Source of the DNA: Azotobacter vinelandii | GTDB lineage: Bacteria; Pseudomonadota; Gammaproteobacteria; Pseudomonadales; Pseudomonadaceae | NCBI RefSeq assembly: GCF_001571105.1 | Contig: NZ_BCTD01000153.1 | Length of the DNA: 6,944 nt | Direction: 5' to 3' (one strand) | Shown here: positions 1 to 5,552 of the stretch, in pieces | Layout: every line of letters begins with the position of its first letter | Numbering within the stretch: the first letter of the stretch is position 1 | Notes under the pieces: generated by a model | What the model saw: the letters and a program-made list of their open reading frames with translations, nothing else | What the model was told of the DNA's origin: nothing | The model's database searches: none | Translations under genes and position numbers: made by a program

Positions 1-23
1 TGGGGGCATTCGCACGCGTCCAG

Positions 24-50
24 CTTGCCCCAAATCATCGGTCGGGCAAG
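24..50. repeat. Inverted repeat, 7-bp arms
   Basis: CTTGCCC at 24-30 and GGGCAAG at 44-50 are perfect inverse complements separated by 13 bases. Neither strand has a T-run after the structure, so it is not a convincing intrinsic terminator. It could be an operator half-site pair or the tail of a gene lying to the left of the window. The function is unknown. Between it and the gene starting at 236 I see no convincing sigma70 promoter. Confidence 0.3.
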
Positions 51-131
51 AGGCGACTGGCAGAATGCTAGGCATACAGGAGTGGCCGTGAGCACGAGAG
101 TGCCTGGAGTCGGTCCGGCCAGGGAGGGTCG

Positions 132-266
132 TCAGTCCATCAGCTTATCCATCGCCACCAGCTTGCCGGGTTTCGCTTCATCGGCATTGGGAATGGCCAA
201 GATCAACGCAATGTTCCTCGGAGGGAACCGCTGCCATGAAAACTTCCGGTGTCCTAACCCTGACCC
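132..266 (-). pseudogene. Possible C-terminal gene fragment, unidentified
   Basis: One minus-strand frame is open for 44 codons and ends in TGA at 134-132. Its last part reads like a genuine protein C-terminus: a hydrophobic stretch IALILAIP, then NADEAKPGKLVAMDKLMD. Most of these codons end in G or C, as in the neighbouring genes. An in-frame stop lies just upstream at 269-267 and no plausible start or ribosome binding site is visible, so it is not an intact gene. It overlaps the leader and first codons of the glycine-zipper gene on the other strand. It may be the decayed end of an older gene, or chance in GC-rich DNA. I do not recognise the family. Confidence 0.18.
213..228 (+). promoter_or_regulatory. 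Hairpin covering the ribosome binding site of the 236-535 gene
   Basis: GTTCC (213-217) can pair with GGAAC (224-228), with a possible extra T-G pair inside. The Shine-Dalgarno GGAGGG (220-225) lies in the loop and 3' arm, 10 bases before the ATG at 236. If this forms in the mRNA it would partly hide the ribosome binding site. The stem is only 5-6 bp, so the effect may be modest. Confidence 0.35.
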
Positions 267-535
267 TCAGTCTGTCGATGCTCGTCGGGGCCGCGAAGGC
301 TGCCGAAAACCCCGAAGACGCCGATTCCAAAGTCTCCCACGGCAAGTCGCTGGGCGGTATGAACGGCATGATGATCGGCGCCATCGGCGGCCCGATCGGC
401 ATGTTGATCGGCGCCGGCGTCGGCATGCTGGTCGGCGATGGAGCCGAGGAGGTGGCCGAAGGCGCGCTATCCGACTCGGGCAAGCCCAAGCCGGCCGAGT
501 CCTCCACCGACTCCAGCGGAACCGTGATCCGCTGA
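236..535 (+). CDS. Small exported glycine-zipper protein
   Basis: This is a 99-residue protein of unknown specific function. The ATG at 236 follows GGAGGG at 220-225. Residues 1-22 look like a Sec signal peptide: a basic start (MKT), a hydrophobic core rich in Leu, Thr and Ser, and an AKA cleavage site with the mature chain starting near A23. Residues about 40-69 form a glycine zipper with many GxxxG spacings (for example GAIGGPIGMLIGAGVG), a helix-packing pattern found in membrane-inserting and outer-membrane-associated proteins. The region before it (24-39) and the tail (70-99) are hydrophilic; the tail is rich in Ser, Pro, Asp and Glu and probably disordered. There is no lipobox Cys, so it is not a lipoprotein. 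It likely acts in the periplasm or at a membrane. It converges on the hydrolase gene and has no apparent link to valine or purine breakdown. Reading frame and secretion are fairly secure; function is open. Confidence 0.8.
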   Translation: MKTSGVLTLTLSLSMLVGAAKAAENPEDADSKVSHGKSLGGMNGMMIGAIGGPIGMLIGAGVGMLVGDGAEEVAEGALSDSGKPKPAESSTDSSGTVIR

Positions 536-542
536 GTTCCTG

Positions 543-567
543 ATGGCCCGGCTTCCGTCCGGGCCAT
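543..567. terminator. Convergent transcription terminator hairpin
   Basis: ATGGCCCGG (543-551) and CCGGGCCAT (559-567) form a perfect 9-bp GC-rich stem with a 7-base loop. It sits between the stop of the glycine-zipper gene (535) and the stop of the hydrolase gene on the other strand (580), where a shared terminator is expected. Neither side has a clear T-tract, so termination may be weak or the hairpin may mainly protect the two mRNA ends. Confidence 0.7.
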
Positions 568-579
568 GCCCCCCATCGC

Positions 580-1671
580 TCATCCCGTCAAACCCATCCG
601 CTCCTCGCCGGGCCTGAAGTCGGCGAAGAAGGCCTGGACCTGTCCGGGGCTGATCTCGGCGAGGGTCGGTGGATTCCAGCGCGGCGTCTTGTCCTTGTCG
701 ATCAGCAGGGCGCGCACGCCTTCCATGATGTCGCCCGCGGCGAACCACTGACGATCCAGGTGCAACTCCAGGGCGAAGCAGTCGTCGAGGCTCAGGTGGC
801 GACCGCGCTGCAGCAGCTCCAGGGTCACGCAGAGCGCCAGCGGCGAGCGGCTGTCCATCAGGCGGACGGTCGCTTCGGCCCAGGCGCGGTATTCCGGGCG
901 GTGCTCGGCGAGCAGCGAGGCGCGGATGCTCGGAATGTCCGGCAGGGAGAAGTGGGTTTCGATGGCCGGGTGCAGCTTCTTGAGTTCCGAGCCCGACAGG
1001 TGGCGCTTGCCGAAGGCGTCCAGCAGGTTGCCGAGCGCCTGGCGCGGGCGCACGTCCCAGGCCAGTTCGTCGAGGCTGCGCTCCAGTTCGGCGAAGCCCT
1101 CGCTGGGCAGATACCAGTCGGCCAGGCCGGCGTAGAGGGCATCGGCGGGCGACAGGTGCACGCCGGTGACGCCCAGGTAGAGGCCCAGGGCGTCGGGCAG
1201 GCGGGAAAGGAAGTAGCTGCTGCCGACGTCCGGGAAGTAGCCGATGGCGACTTCGGGCATGCCCATCCGGGCCCGTTCGCTGATCACCCGCAGCATGTTG
1301 CCCTGGACCAGGCCCAGGCCGCCGCCGAGGACGAAACCGTCCATCAGGGCCAGTACCGGCTTGGGATAGCAGTGCAGATAGTAGTCGAGGGCGTATTCCT
1401 TCTCGAAGAAGGCCAGATGGCGGCCGTCGCCGGCGCGGAAGCTGTCGTACAGGGCGCGGATATCTCCCCCGGCGCAGAAGGCCTTGTCACCGGCGCCGCG
1501 CAGCACCACGGCGAGAATCGTCGGGTCCGCCGCCCAGGCTTCGAGCTGGCGCTGCAGAGCGCAGACCACCGGCAGGGTGAGGGTGTTGAGGTTGGCCGGA
1601 CGGTTCAGGGTCAGGTAGCCGATGCGGTTGCGCTCCGCAACCAGTATGGGGTAGTCGGGGAGATGGGTCAT
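580..1671 (-). CDS. 3-hydroxyisobutyryl-CoA hydrolase-like enoyl-CoA hydratase/isomerase family protein
   Basis: This 363-residue cytosolic protein belongs to the crotonase superfamily, in the long HIBCH-type subgroup (about 350-380 residues, against about 260 for simple enoyl-CoA hydratases). HIBCH enzymes hydrolyse 3-hydroxyisobutyryl-CoA to free 3-hydroxyisobutyrate in valine breakdown. Visible motifs are FCAGGDIRAL at 65-74 and VLGGGLGL at 114-121, which form the CoA-binding and oxyanion-hole regions, and MPEVAIGYFPDVG at 138-150. In the last, E140 and D148 match the catalytic Glu and Asp positions of HIBCH. The C-terminal extension (about 190-363) is complete. The ATG at 1671 overlaps the TGA of the upstream small ORF by 4 bases (ATGA), so translation is probably coupled. 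The upstream ORF seems to be a remnant of the dehydrogenase that would use this enzyme's product. An enoyl-CoA hydratase acting on another branched acyl-CoA is the main alternative. Confidence 0.85.
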   Translation of the reverse strand: MTHLPDYPILVAERNRIGYLTLNRPANLNTLTLPVVCALQRQLEAWAADPTILAVVLRGAGDKAFCAGGDIRALYDSFRAGDGRHLAFFEKEYALDYYLHCYPKPVLALMDGFVLGGGLGLVQGNMLRVISERARMGMPEVAIGYFPDVGSSYFLSRLPDALGLYLGVTGVHLSPADALYAGLADWYLPSEGFAELERSLDELAWDVRPRQALGNLLDAFGKRHLSGSELKKLHPAIETHFSLPDIPSIRASLLAEHRPEYRAWAEATVRLMDSRSPLALCVTLELLQRGRHLSLDDCFALELHLDRQWFAAGDIMEGVRALLIDKDKTPRWNPPTLAEISPGQVQAFFADFRPGEERMGLTG

Positions 1672-1877
1672 GGATGATTGTCCTTGTTGTAGAGGTGGAT
1701 GATCGCGGGAAAGCCGGGGCTCCGTTGCCCCTGGCGACGAAAACCTGGTAAGGCCGCGGGGAGCGCCGGTCGGCCGATCGGGTCGAGATCCTCCGGCAGC
1801 ATGCCGACGATCGGCTCGGCTTCGCCGCGCGCCACGAGAGCGCCCATGTTGTCGAGTCCGATGAAGCCGATGTGCAT
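1668..1877 (-). pseudogene. Internally deleted 3-hydroxyisobutyrate dehydrogenase remnant (mmsB-type)
   Basis: This is an open 69-codon frame. AAGGA at 1890-1886 lies 8 bases before the ATG at 1877. Residues 1-17 (MHIGFIGLDNMGALVAR) match the start of 3-hydroxyisobutyrate dehydrogenases, whose NAD-binding loop normally reads GLGNMG; here the second Gly is Asp. The end (GFPAIIHLYNKDNHP, 55-69) resembles the usual C-terminus of the same family (typically DFSxIIxLY). The family is about 290-300 residues, so roughly three quarters is missing: most of the Rossmann domain and the catalytic Lys region. The central part (18-50) is Pro/Ala/Gly-rich and unrecognisable. The most likely reading is a dehydrogenase that lost its middle while both ends and the frame survived. 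It still couples to the hydrolase gene through a 4-base ATGA overlap, so it may persist as a translational leader. A full working dehydrogenase is excluded. Family assignment is by eye. Confidence 0.55.
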
Positions 1878-1897
1878 GTAACGATTCCTTCCCCGGC

Positions 1898-2020
1898 TCA
1901 CTCGGGGGTGGCGCGAACCGAAACCTGCCGGGAGACCGGGGCGCGCCAGGGCCCGTTGGCAGCGTCGACGAAGCGCTCGTCGACCGGCGGCCTGCGGGGA
2001 AAGGCGCCTTGCTCGCTCAT
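1898..2020 (-). CDS. Small 40-residue ORF at the head of the hydrolase unit
   Basis: The ATG at 2020 has a well-placed purine-rich site (GAGGG at 2031-2027, 6 bases upstream), inside a leader (ACAATAAGAACGAGG, 2042-2028) of a kind often seen before Pseudomonas genes. The product starts MSEQGAFPRRPPVDERF and ends VSVRATPE. It is rich in Arg and Pro, has no membrane segment, and I do not recognise it. The stop lies 20 bases before the start of the dehydrogenase remnant. Given that neighbour, it may be the collapsed remains of the operon's former first gene, or a short leader peptide. Good initiation signals support translation; the short length leaves real doubt that it is functional. Confidence 0.4.
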   Translation of the reverse strand: MSEQGAFPRRPPVDERFVDAANGPWRAPVSRQVSVRATPE

Positions 2021-2221
2021 GGGGAACCCTCGTTCTTATTGTCGTTCTCGCCCGGAACCGGATCGCCGGGCGGACTTCGCCTAGGAAGAGGCTAGCAGTG
2101 CGATACGGTCGTTGCCACCGGCCCTCTTGACAATTGAACTTTCGTCGAAAACGGCCGGCTTCGGTACAAACTCTGCCCCATGGCGGCCGGCGAAGTAGCG
2201 GCGGAGGTCAATGGATGTACG
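2021..2221. other. Intergenic stretch upstream of the hydrolase unit
   Basis: I see no credible gene in these roughly 200 bases. They lie between the terminator after puuD and the head of the minus-strand valine-type unit, so they should hold that unit's promoter. A perfect TTGACA occurs on the plus strand at 2127-2132, but it has no matching -10 box at a normal distance and no plus-strand gene follows. The segment around 2127-2152 is noticeably more AT-rich than its surroundings, as promoter regions often are. No transposon ends or direct repeats were recognised. Confidence 0.5.
2089..2117 (-). promoter_or_regulatory. Candidate promoter for the 40-codon ORF / mmsB remnant / hydrolase unit
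   Basis: On the minus strand TGGCAA (2117-2112) and TAGCCT (2094-2089) are separated by 17 bases. This would start transcription near 2083 and give a leader of roughly 60 bases before the ATG at 2020. Each box matches the sigma70 consensus at only three of six positions, so this is a weak prediction based mostly on position. Confidence 0.25.
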
Positions 2222-2243
2222 AAAAACGTTCGCTGTGCGCACG
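2222..2243 (-). terminator. Intrinsic-terminator-like hairpin after puuD
   Basis: Two bases past the puuD stop codon (2248-2246), the minus-strand RNA can fold CGTGCGC (2243-2237) against GCGAACG (2233-2227) around a 3-base ACA loop, with one G-A mismatch. Five T residues follow at once (2226-2222). The stem can be extended by pairing the preceding AAG with the T-run. Position and shape fit the end of the purine operon. The short loop and internal mismatch lower certainty. Confidence 0.5.
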
Positions 2244-2245
2244 CT

Positions 2246-3433
2246 TCAGTCGGTTCGCGCACCGGCGGCGATCCAGGCGCCGATCAGTGCGCGTTCCTCC
2301 GGGGTCATGCTGGTGATATTGCCGAGCGGCATGAGTTGGCTGGCCACCGCCTGGGCGTGGATCTTCGGCGCCAGCATGCGGATCTGCTCGGGGCTGTCGA
2401 GCATCACCCCGCCCGGCGCACTGGCGAACAGCGGGCTGCTGGGGGTGGCGGAGTGACAGACCGTGCAGCGCGTGTGGATCACCTCGGCGACCCGGGCGAA
2501 GCGGCCGGCCGGCGCGCTGGCGGCGGCCGGCGCGGGCGTCTGCCGTGGCGCGCTGACGAAGGCCAGGCAGAGCAGCCCCAGGGCCGCGGCCGGCAGCGTC
2601 CAGGCGAAGCGCTGGCTGGCGTGGCGGGTGTTGAAGTAGTGGCGCACCGGCACGGCGAGCGCCGAGAGGGCGGCGAGGATCGCCCAGTTCCACGGGCTGC
2701 CGTAGGTGCTGGGGAAGTGGTTGCTGATCATGATGAACAGCACCGGCAGGGTCAGGTAGTTGTTGTGCCGCGAGCGCAAGAGGCCCTTGGCCGGCAGGCG
2801 CGGGTCAGGCGCGCGGCCTTCCTCGATGGCTTTCACCAGGTCGCGCTGGGCCGGCATGATGATGCGGAACACGTTACCGACCATCAGGGTGCCGATCAGC
2901 GCGCCGGTGTGGATGTAGGCGGCGCGACCGCCGAACACCTGGCTGTAGCCCCAGGCGGCGAGGACGATCAGCGCGAACAGCAGCGCGCCGAGCAGCGCCG
3001 GGCGCTTGCCCAGCGGCGAGTCGCACAGGCGGTCGTAGACGAACCAGCCGGCGATCAGCGAGCCGAAGCCGAGGGCCACCGCCGCCGCTGGCGGCAGCGC
3101 GCTGCCGGGGGCGAGCAGGTAGAGGCCGGGATTCAGGTAGTAGACCGCGCCGAGCAGGGCGATGCCGGACAGCCAGGTGCCGTAGGCCTCCCACTTGAAC
3201 CAGTGGAGCTTCTCCGGCATGCGCGGCGGGGCCAGCTTGTACTTTTCCAGGTGGTAGATGCCGCCGCCATGGATCGCCCAGAGATCGCCGGCGAGTCCTT
3301 CGCGGGGATTGCGCCGGTCGAGGTTGTTCTCCAGCCAGACGAAATAGAAGGAGGCGCCGATCCAGGCGATGCCGACGATCATGTGAATCCAGCGGATGGC
3401 GAGGTTCAGCCATTCGGTCAGATGTGCTTCCAC
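2246..3433 (-). CDS. puuD: Membrane urate oxidase with C-terminal cytochrome c domain (PuuD)
   Basis: PuuD oxidises urate to 5-hydroxyisourate at the inner membrane; family members carry a c-type cytochrome domain and are thought to pass electrons to the respiratory chain instead of making peroxide. This 395-residue protein shows hydrophobic segments at about 11-33, 84-108, 113-135, 148-166, 172-190, 226-243, 248-264 and 277-293. Histidines in and near them (H17, H55, H61, H77, H175, H223, H239) are candidates for the active site or cofactor. An Ala/Pro-rich linker (about 296-310) leads to the cytochrome domain, with heme motif CTVCH at 323-327 and likely axial ligand M368 in LMPLGN. Both parts are intact. 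The start is GTG at 3433, with AGAGG at 3446-3442. It is the last gene of the operon, 37 bases after allA. Identity is strong because all the next pathway enzymes are adjacent. Confidence 0.92.
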   Translation of the reverse strand: MEAHLTEWLNLAIRWIHMIVGIAWIGASFYFVWLENNLDRRNPREGLAGDLWAIHGGGIYHLEKYKLAPPRMPEKLHWFKWEAYGTWLSGIALLGAVYYLNPGLYLLAPGSALPPAAAVALGFGSLIAGWFVYDRLCDSPLGKRPALLGALLFALIVLAAWGYSQVFGGRAAYIHTGALIGTLMVGNVFRIIMPAQRDLVKAIEEGRAPDPRLPAKGLLRSRHNNYLTLPVLFIMISNHFPSTYGSPWNWAILAALSALAVPVRHYFNTRHASQRFAWTLPAAALGLLCLAFVSAPRQTPAPAAASAPAGRFARVAEVIHTRCTVCHSATPSSPLFASAPGGVMLDSPEQIRMLAPKIHAQAVASQLMPLGNITSMTPEERALIGAWIAAGARTD

Positions 3434-3470
3434 GCGGGATACCTCTGGTCCGCGCCGGCGGACCTGTCTA

Positions 3471-3971
3471 TCACGGGCGGTGAAGGAGCAACTGCTCGTC
3501 TTCGCCGAAGAAGTGCTCGTCGCAGTTGGGGCCTGTGCCGCTGCGGTCGATCACCAGGAATTCGTCGTCGTCCAGCAGCGCCAGCACCGGGTGGTGCCAG
3601 ACGCCGCGCTGGTAATTGACGCCCTGGCGGCCGTTGCCGAGGAAGACGCGGACCTGTTCCGGGCGCGGGGCATCGCCCGGCGGGGCGACCACGATCAGGA
3701 AGGGGTTGCCGCGCAGCGGCACGAACGCCTGGCTGCCCAGCGGATGGCGCTCCAGCATGCGGATGGTCAGTGGCATCGGCAGGGCGCGGGCGACGAAGAT
3801 GCTGACGATGGCCCGGTCCTCCGGCGCGCTGGTCTGCACCTCGGCCAGGGCGTGGTAGCGGCGGGTCGAGCCGCCGTTGATCATGAAGTAGTCGCTGCCT
3901 TCGGTTTCGATCACCTCGCCGAAGGGGGCGAAGGCGGCCTTGCTCAGGGGTTCGATGCTCAGGATGCGCAT
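3471..3971 (-). CDS. allA: Ureidoglycolate lyase (AllA)
   Basis: AllA splits ureidoglycolate into glyoxylate and urea, the last step of allantoate breakdown, in the cytosol. The 166-residue length is typical of this cupin-fold family. Recognisable segments are FGEVIE (17-22), NGGSTRRYH (32-40), MLERHPLGSQAF (72-83) and GVNYQRGVWHHPV (117-129); the last two are the most characteristic. Acidic and His-rich residues near the end (DEHFFGEDEQ, 151-160) also fit. The ATG at 3971 has only a weak ribosome binding site (GGAG at 3986-3983, 11 bases away), and the gap from alc (61 bases) is the longest in the operon. Old annotations call this enzyme ureidoglycolate hydrolase; the family member that releases ammonia (AllE/UAH type) is a different protein. 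Confidence 0.93.
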   Translation of the reverse strand: MRILSIEPLSKAAFAPFGEVIETEGSDYFMINGGSTRRYHALAEVQTSAPEDRAIVSIFVARALPMPLTIRMLERHPLGSQAFVPLRGNPFLIVVAPPGDAPRPEQVRVFLGNGRQGVNYQRGVWHHPVLALLDDDEFLVIDRSGTGPNCDEHFFGEDEQLLLHRP

Positions 3972-4032
3972 GGGCTTCTTCGCTCCGCTTCGCTTTTCTC
4001 CCTCTCCCTGGGGCGAGGGAATGACAAATGCC
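3972..4032 (-). repeat. Intercistronic spacer with REP-like hairpin between alc and allA
   Basis: At 4000-4019 the bases CCCTC and GAGGG flank CCC/GGG, giving a hairpin with one G-A mismatch and a very small loop. The wording (ccctctccctggggcgaggg) is like short extragenic palindromes common in Pseudomonas genomes. It is followed by CTTCGC-type repeats at 3977-3994. There is no T-run in the direction of transcription, so it is not a terminator for the operon. It may stabilise the upstream mRNA half or lower expression of allA and puuD relative to alc. Confidence 0.4.
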
Positions 4033-5028
4033 TCACTTCGCCACCTTTCCGAACAATCGCAGCCGGCTGACGCCGCCGTCGGGGAAGACGTTCAGGCGCA
4101 CGTGGCTGATCGGCCCGAGCGGGCGGATCTCTTCGACGAACTCGTGTTCCTGGTGCATCGAGAGCTTCTGGCTGGGCAAGAGCTCGCGCCAGAACAGGCT
4201 CTGGGTCTCGATCTGGCTGTCGGTGCCGCCCTTCACCCAGGCCGCCTGGATCGAGCAACTGTCCGGGTAGTTGCCCTTGAAATGCAGGGTGTCGACGACG
4301 ATCCGCTCGATCTCGCCGGGATGGCCCAGGGCGACGATCACCCAGTCGTTGCCCGGCGTGCGGCGGCGCGCGGTTTCCCAGCCGTCGCCCATGTTCGCCC
4401 CGCGTCCCGGGTTGAGCAGGTTGCCCATGCGCCCGAAGTGCTCGTCGGAACAGGCCAGGGCGCGCCCGCCATTGAGCGCGGCGGCCAGATCGAGCGTCTC
4501 GTCGGCGCCGACCGCGCTCCAGTCGCGGTACGGGATGCCATAGACGCGCAGGCGCGCCACGCCGCCGTCCGGGTAGATGTTGAAGCGCAGGTGGCTCCAG
4601 GGGCGCGGGTCGGTGACACTGTGGTAGTGGTGGCTGTTGCCCTTGAGTTCGACCGCCGGCAGCACCTCGACCCATTCGGTGCGTTCGTCGGGATCGCCTT
4701 CGGCGAGGAAGCAGGCCTCCAGCGAGGCGGACGGCGGGTAGTTGCCGGTGAAATGGCGGGTATCGATGTCCACGCCCTTGATCGCGCCGGGCACGCCGAG
4801 GCGCAGCAGCGCATGGTCGTAGCCCTCGAAGCGCTTGCGCCGCGACTCCCAGCCGTCCATCCACTTGCCGTTGTCGTCGTAGACGCCTTCCTTCCACTCG
4901 GGCTCGGTAGGCTGGAGCATCCGCTCGACCGGCGCGAACCAGTCGTCGGTGACGTAGAGGGCGCGGGTGCCGAGGCGGGCGTCGGCGAGATTCAGGTATT
5001 GCTCGAACGGAACGCTGTACTTTTTCAT
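4033..5028 (-). CDS. alc: Allantoicase (Alc)
   Basis: Allantoicase hydrolyses allantoate to ureidoglycolate and urea. The 331-residue protein has the two-fold internal repeat typical of the family. HFTGNYPPSAS (92-102) repeats as HFKGNYPDSCS (249-259), and SHLRFNIYPDGGVARLRVYG (145-164) repeats as SHVRLNVFPDGGVSRLRLFG (308-327). DGWESRRKR (58-66) and DGWETARRR (215-223) also pair up, so the whole protein is two tandem jelly-roll-like domains. I chose the ATG at 5028 (MKKYSVPF) because AAGGA at 5038-5034 lies 5 bases upstream; the ATG at 5034 overlaps that site. The AAGGA overlaps the uraD stop codon, leaving 8 bases between the genes. The frame stays open far upstream, but that part is antisense-style GC-rich shadow over uraD and puuE. 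Confidence 0.95.
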   Translation of the reverse strand: MKKYSVPFEQYLNLADARLGTRALYVTDDWFAPVERMLQPTEPEWKEGVYDDNGKWMDGWESRRKRFEGYDHALLRLGVPGAIKGVDIDTRHFTGNYPPSASLEACFLAEGDPDERTEWVEVLPAVELKGNSHHYHSVTDPRPWSHLRFNIYPDGGVARLRVYGIPYRDWSAVGADETLDLAAALNGGRALACSDEHFGRMGNLLNPGRGANMGDGWETARRRTPGNDWVIVALGHPGEIERIVVDTLHFKGNYPDSCSIQAAWVKGGTDSQIETQSLFWRELLPSQKLSMHQEHEFVEEIRPLGPISHVRLNVFPDGGVSRLRLFGKVAK

Positions 5029-5036
5029 GGGCATCC

Positions 5037-5552
5037 TTAGATCGCCTGCAGGCGGAACAGGGCGATCTTGTCGATTTCGGTCAGGGCACGGGCGAATTCC
5101 CGCTCGGGTGTGTTGTTCAGGCGTTCCTCGAAGGCGGCGAGGATCTTCCGCCGGTCGCTGCCCTTCACCGCCATGATGAACACGAAACCGAAGCGCGTCT
5201 TGTAGGCGGCGTTGAGACGCTCGAAGCGCGCGAACTCCTCGGGCGTGCAGTCCTGGATGCCGGCGCCGGCCTGCTCGGCCGTGCTGGCCGCGCTCAGCTC
5301 GCCGCGCACCGCGGCCTTGCCGGCCAGGTCCGGGTGGGCCTGGATCAGCGCCAGTCGTGCCGCGCGGGACGCAGTGCGGACGACCTGCGCCAGGCGCGCG
5401 TGCAGGCGCTCGATGTCGTCGTCCTCCTCGCCGATGCCCTGGTCGAAGACGGCTTCGGCGATCCACGGCGAATGCTCGTAGACGCCGCCGAAGGTTTCGA
5501 CGAAGGCCTCGCGGGACAGCTTCGAAGGTTTCACGGTGGCGAAGGCGGTCAT
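5037..5552 (-). CDS. uraD: OHCU decarboxylase (UraD)
   Basis: UraD decarboxylates 2-oxo-4-hydroxy-4-carboxy-5-ureidoimidazoline to S-allantoin, so that the pathway gives one enantiomer. The 171-residue protein has the family hallmarks: FGGVYEHSPWIAE (21-33), AHPDLAGK (72-79) with the catalytic His at 73, STAEQAGAG (90-98) containing E93 and Q94, FGFVFIMAVKG (121-131), and ERLNN (143-147). The start at 5552 is set by GGGAG at 5564-5560, 7 bases upstream, and by a 4-base ATGA overlap with the puuE stop, which implies coupled translation. The frame stays open further upstream, but that stretch lies over puuE and is not coding. The fused HiuH-UraD form seen in some bacteria is not present here: hiuH is separate and divergent. 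Confidence 0.95.
   Translation of the reverse strand: MTAFATVKPSKLSREAFVETFGGVYEHSPWIAEAVFDQGIGEEDDDIERLHARLAQVVRTASRAARLALIQAHPDLAGKAAVRGELSAASTAEQAGAGIQDCTPEEFARFERLNAAYKTRFGFVFIMAVKGSDRRKILAAFEERLNNTPEREFARALTEIDKIALFRLQAI

Noticed and set aside
92..103. Small hairpin-like CAC-GAGA-GTG near 95-104
   Set aside because: Only three base pairs around a four-base loop; expected by chance.
25..543. 172-codon plus-strand frame spanning the leader and the glycine-zipper gene
   Set aside because: Over the gene it is a different frame with an Arg-rich product; the frame starting at 236 has a signal peptide and ribosome binding site.
760..1677. 305-codon plus-strand open frame antisense to the hydrolase
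   Set aside because: Composition is dominated by Val, Gln, Ala and Gly without recognisable motifs, and the opposite strand has catalytic crotonase residues.
2127..2132. Perfect TTGACA on the plus strand
   Set aside because: No acceptable -10 box at 16-18 bases and no plus-strand gene downstream before the converging puuD 3' end.
2180..3619. 479-codon plus-strand open frame antisense to puuD
   Set aside because: It mirrors puuD and part of allA, which have clear domains and ribosome binding sites. Its product is low-complexity, rich in Arg, Gly, Ala and Glu, as expected from GC-rich third-position bias.
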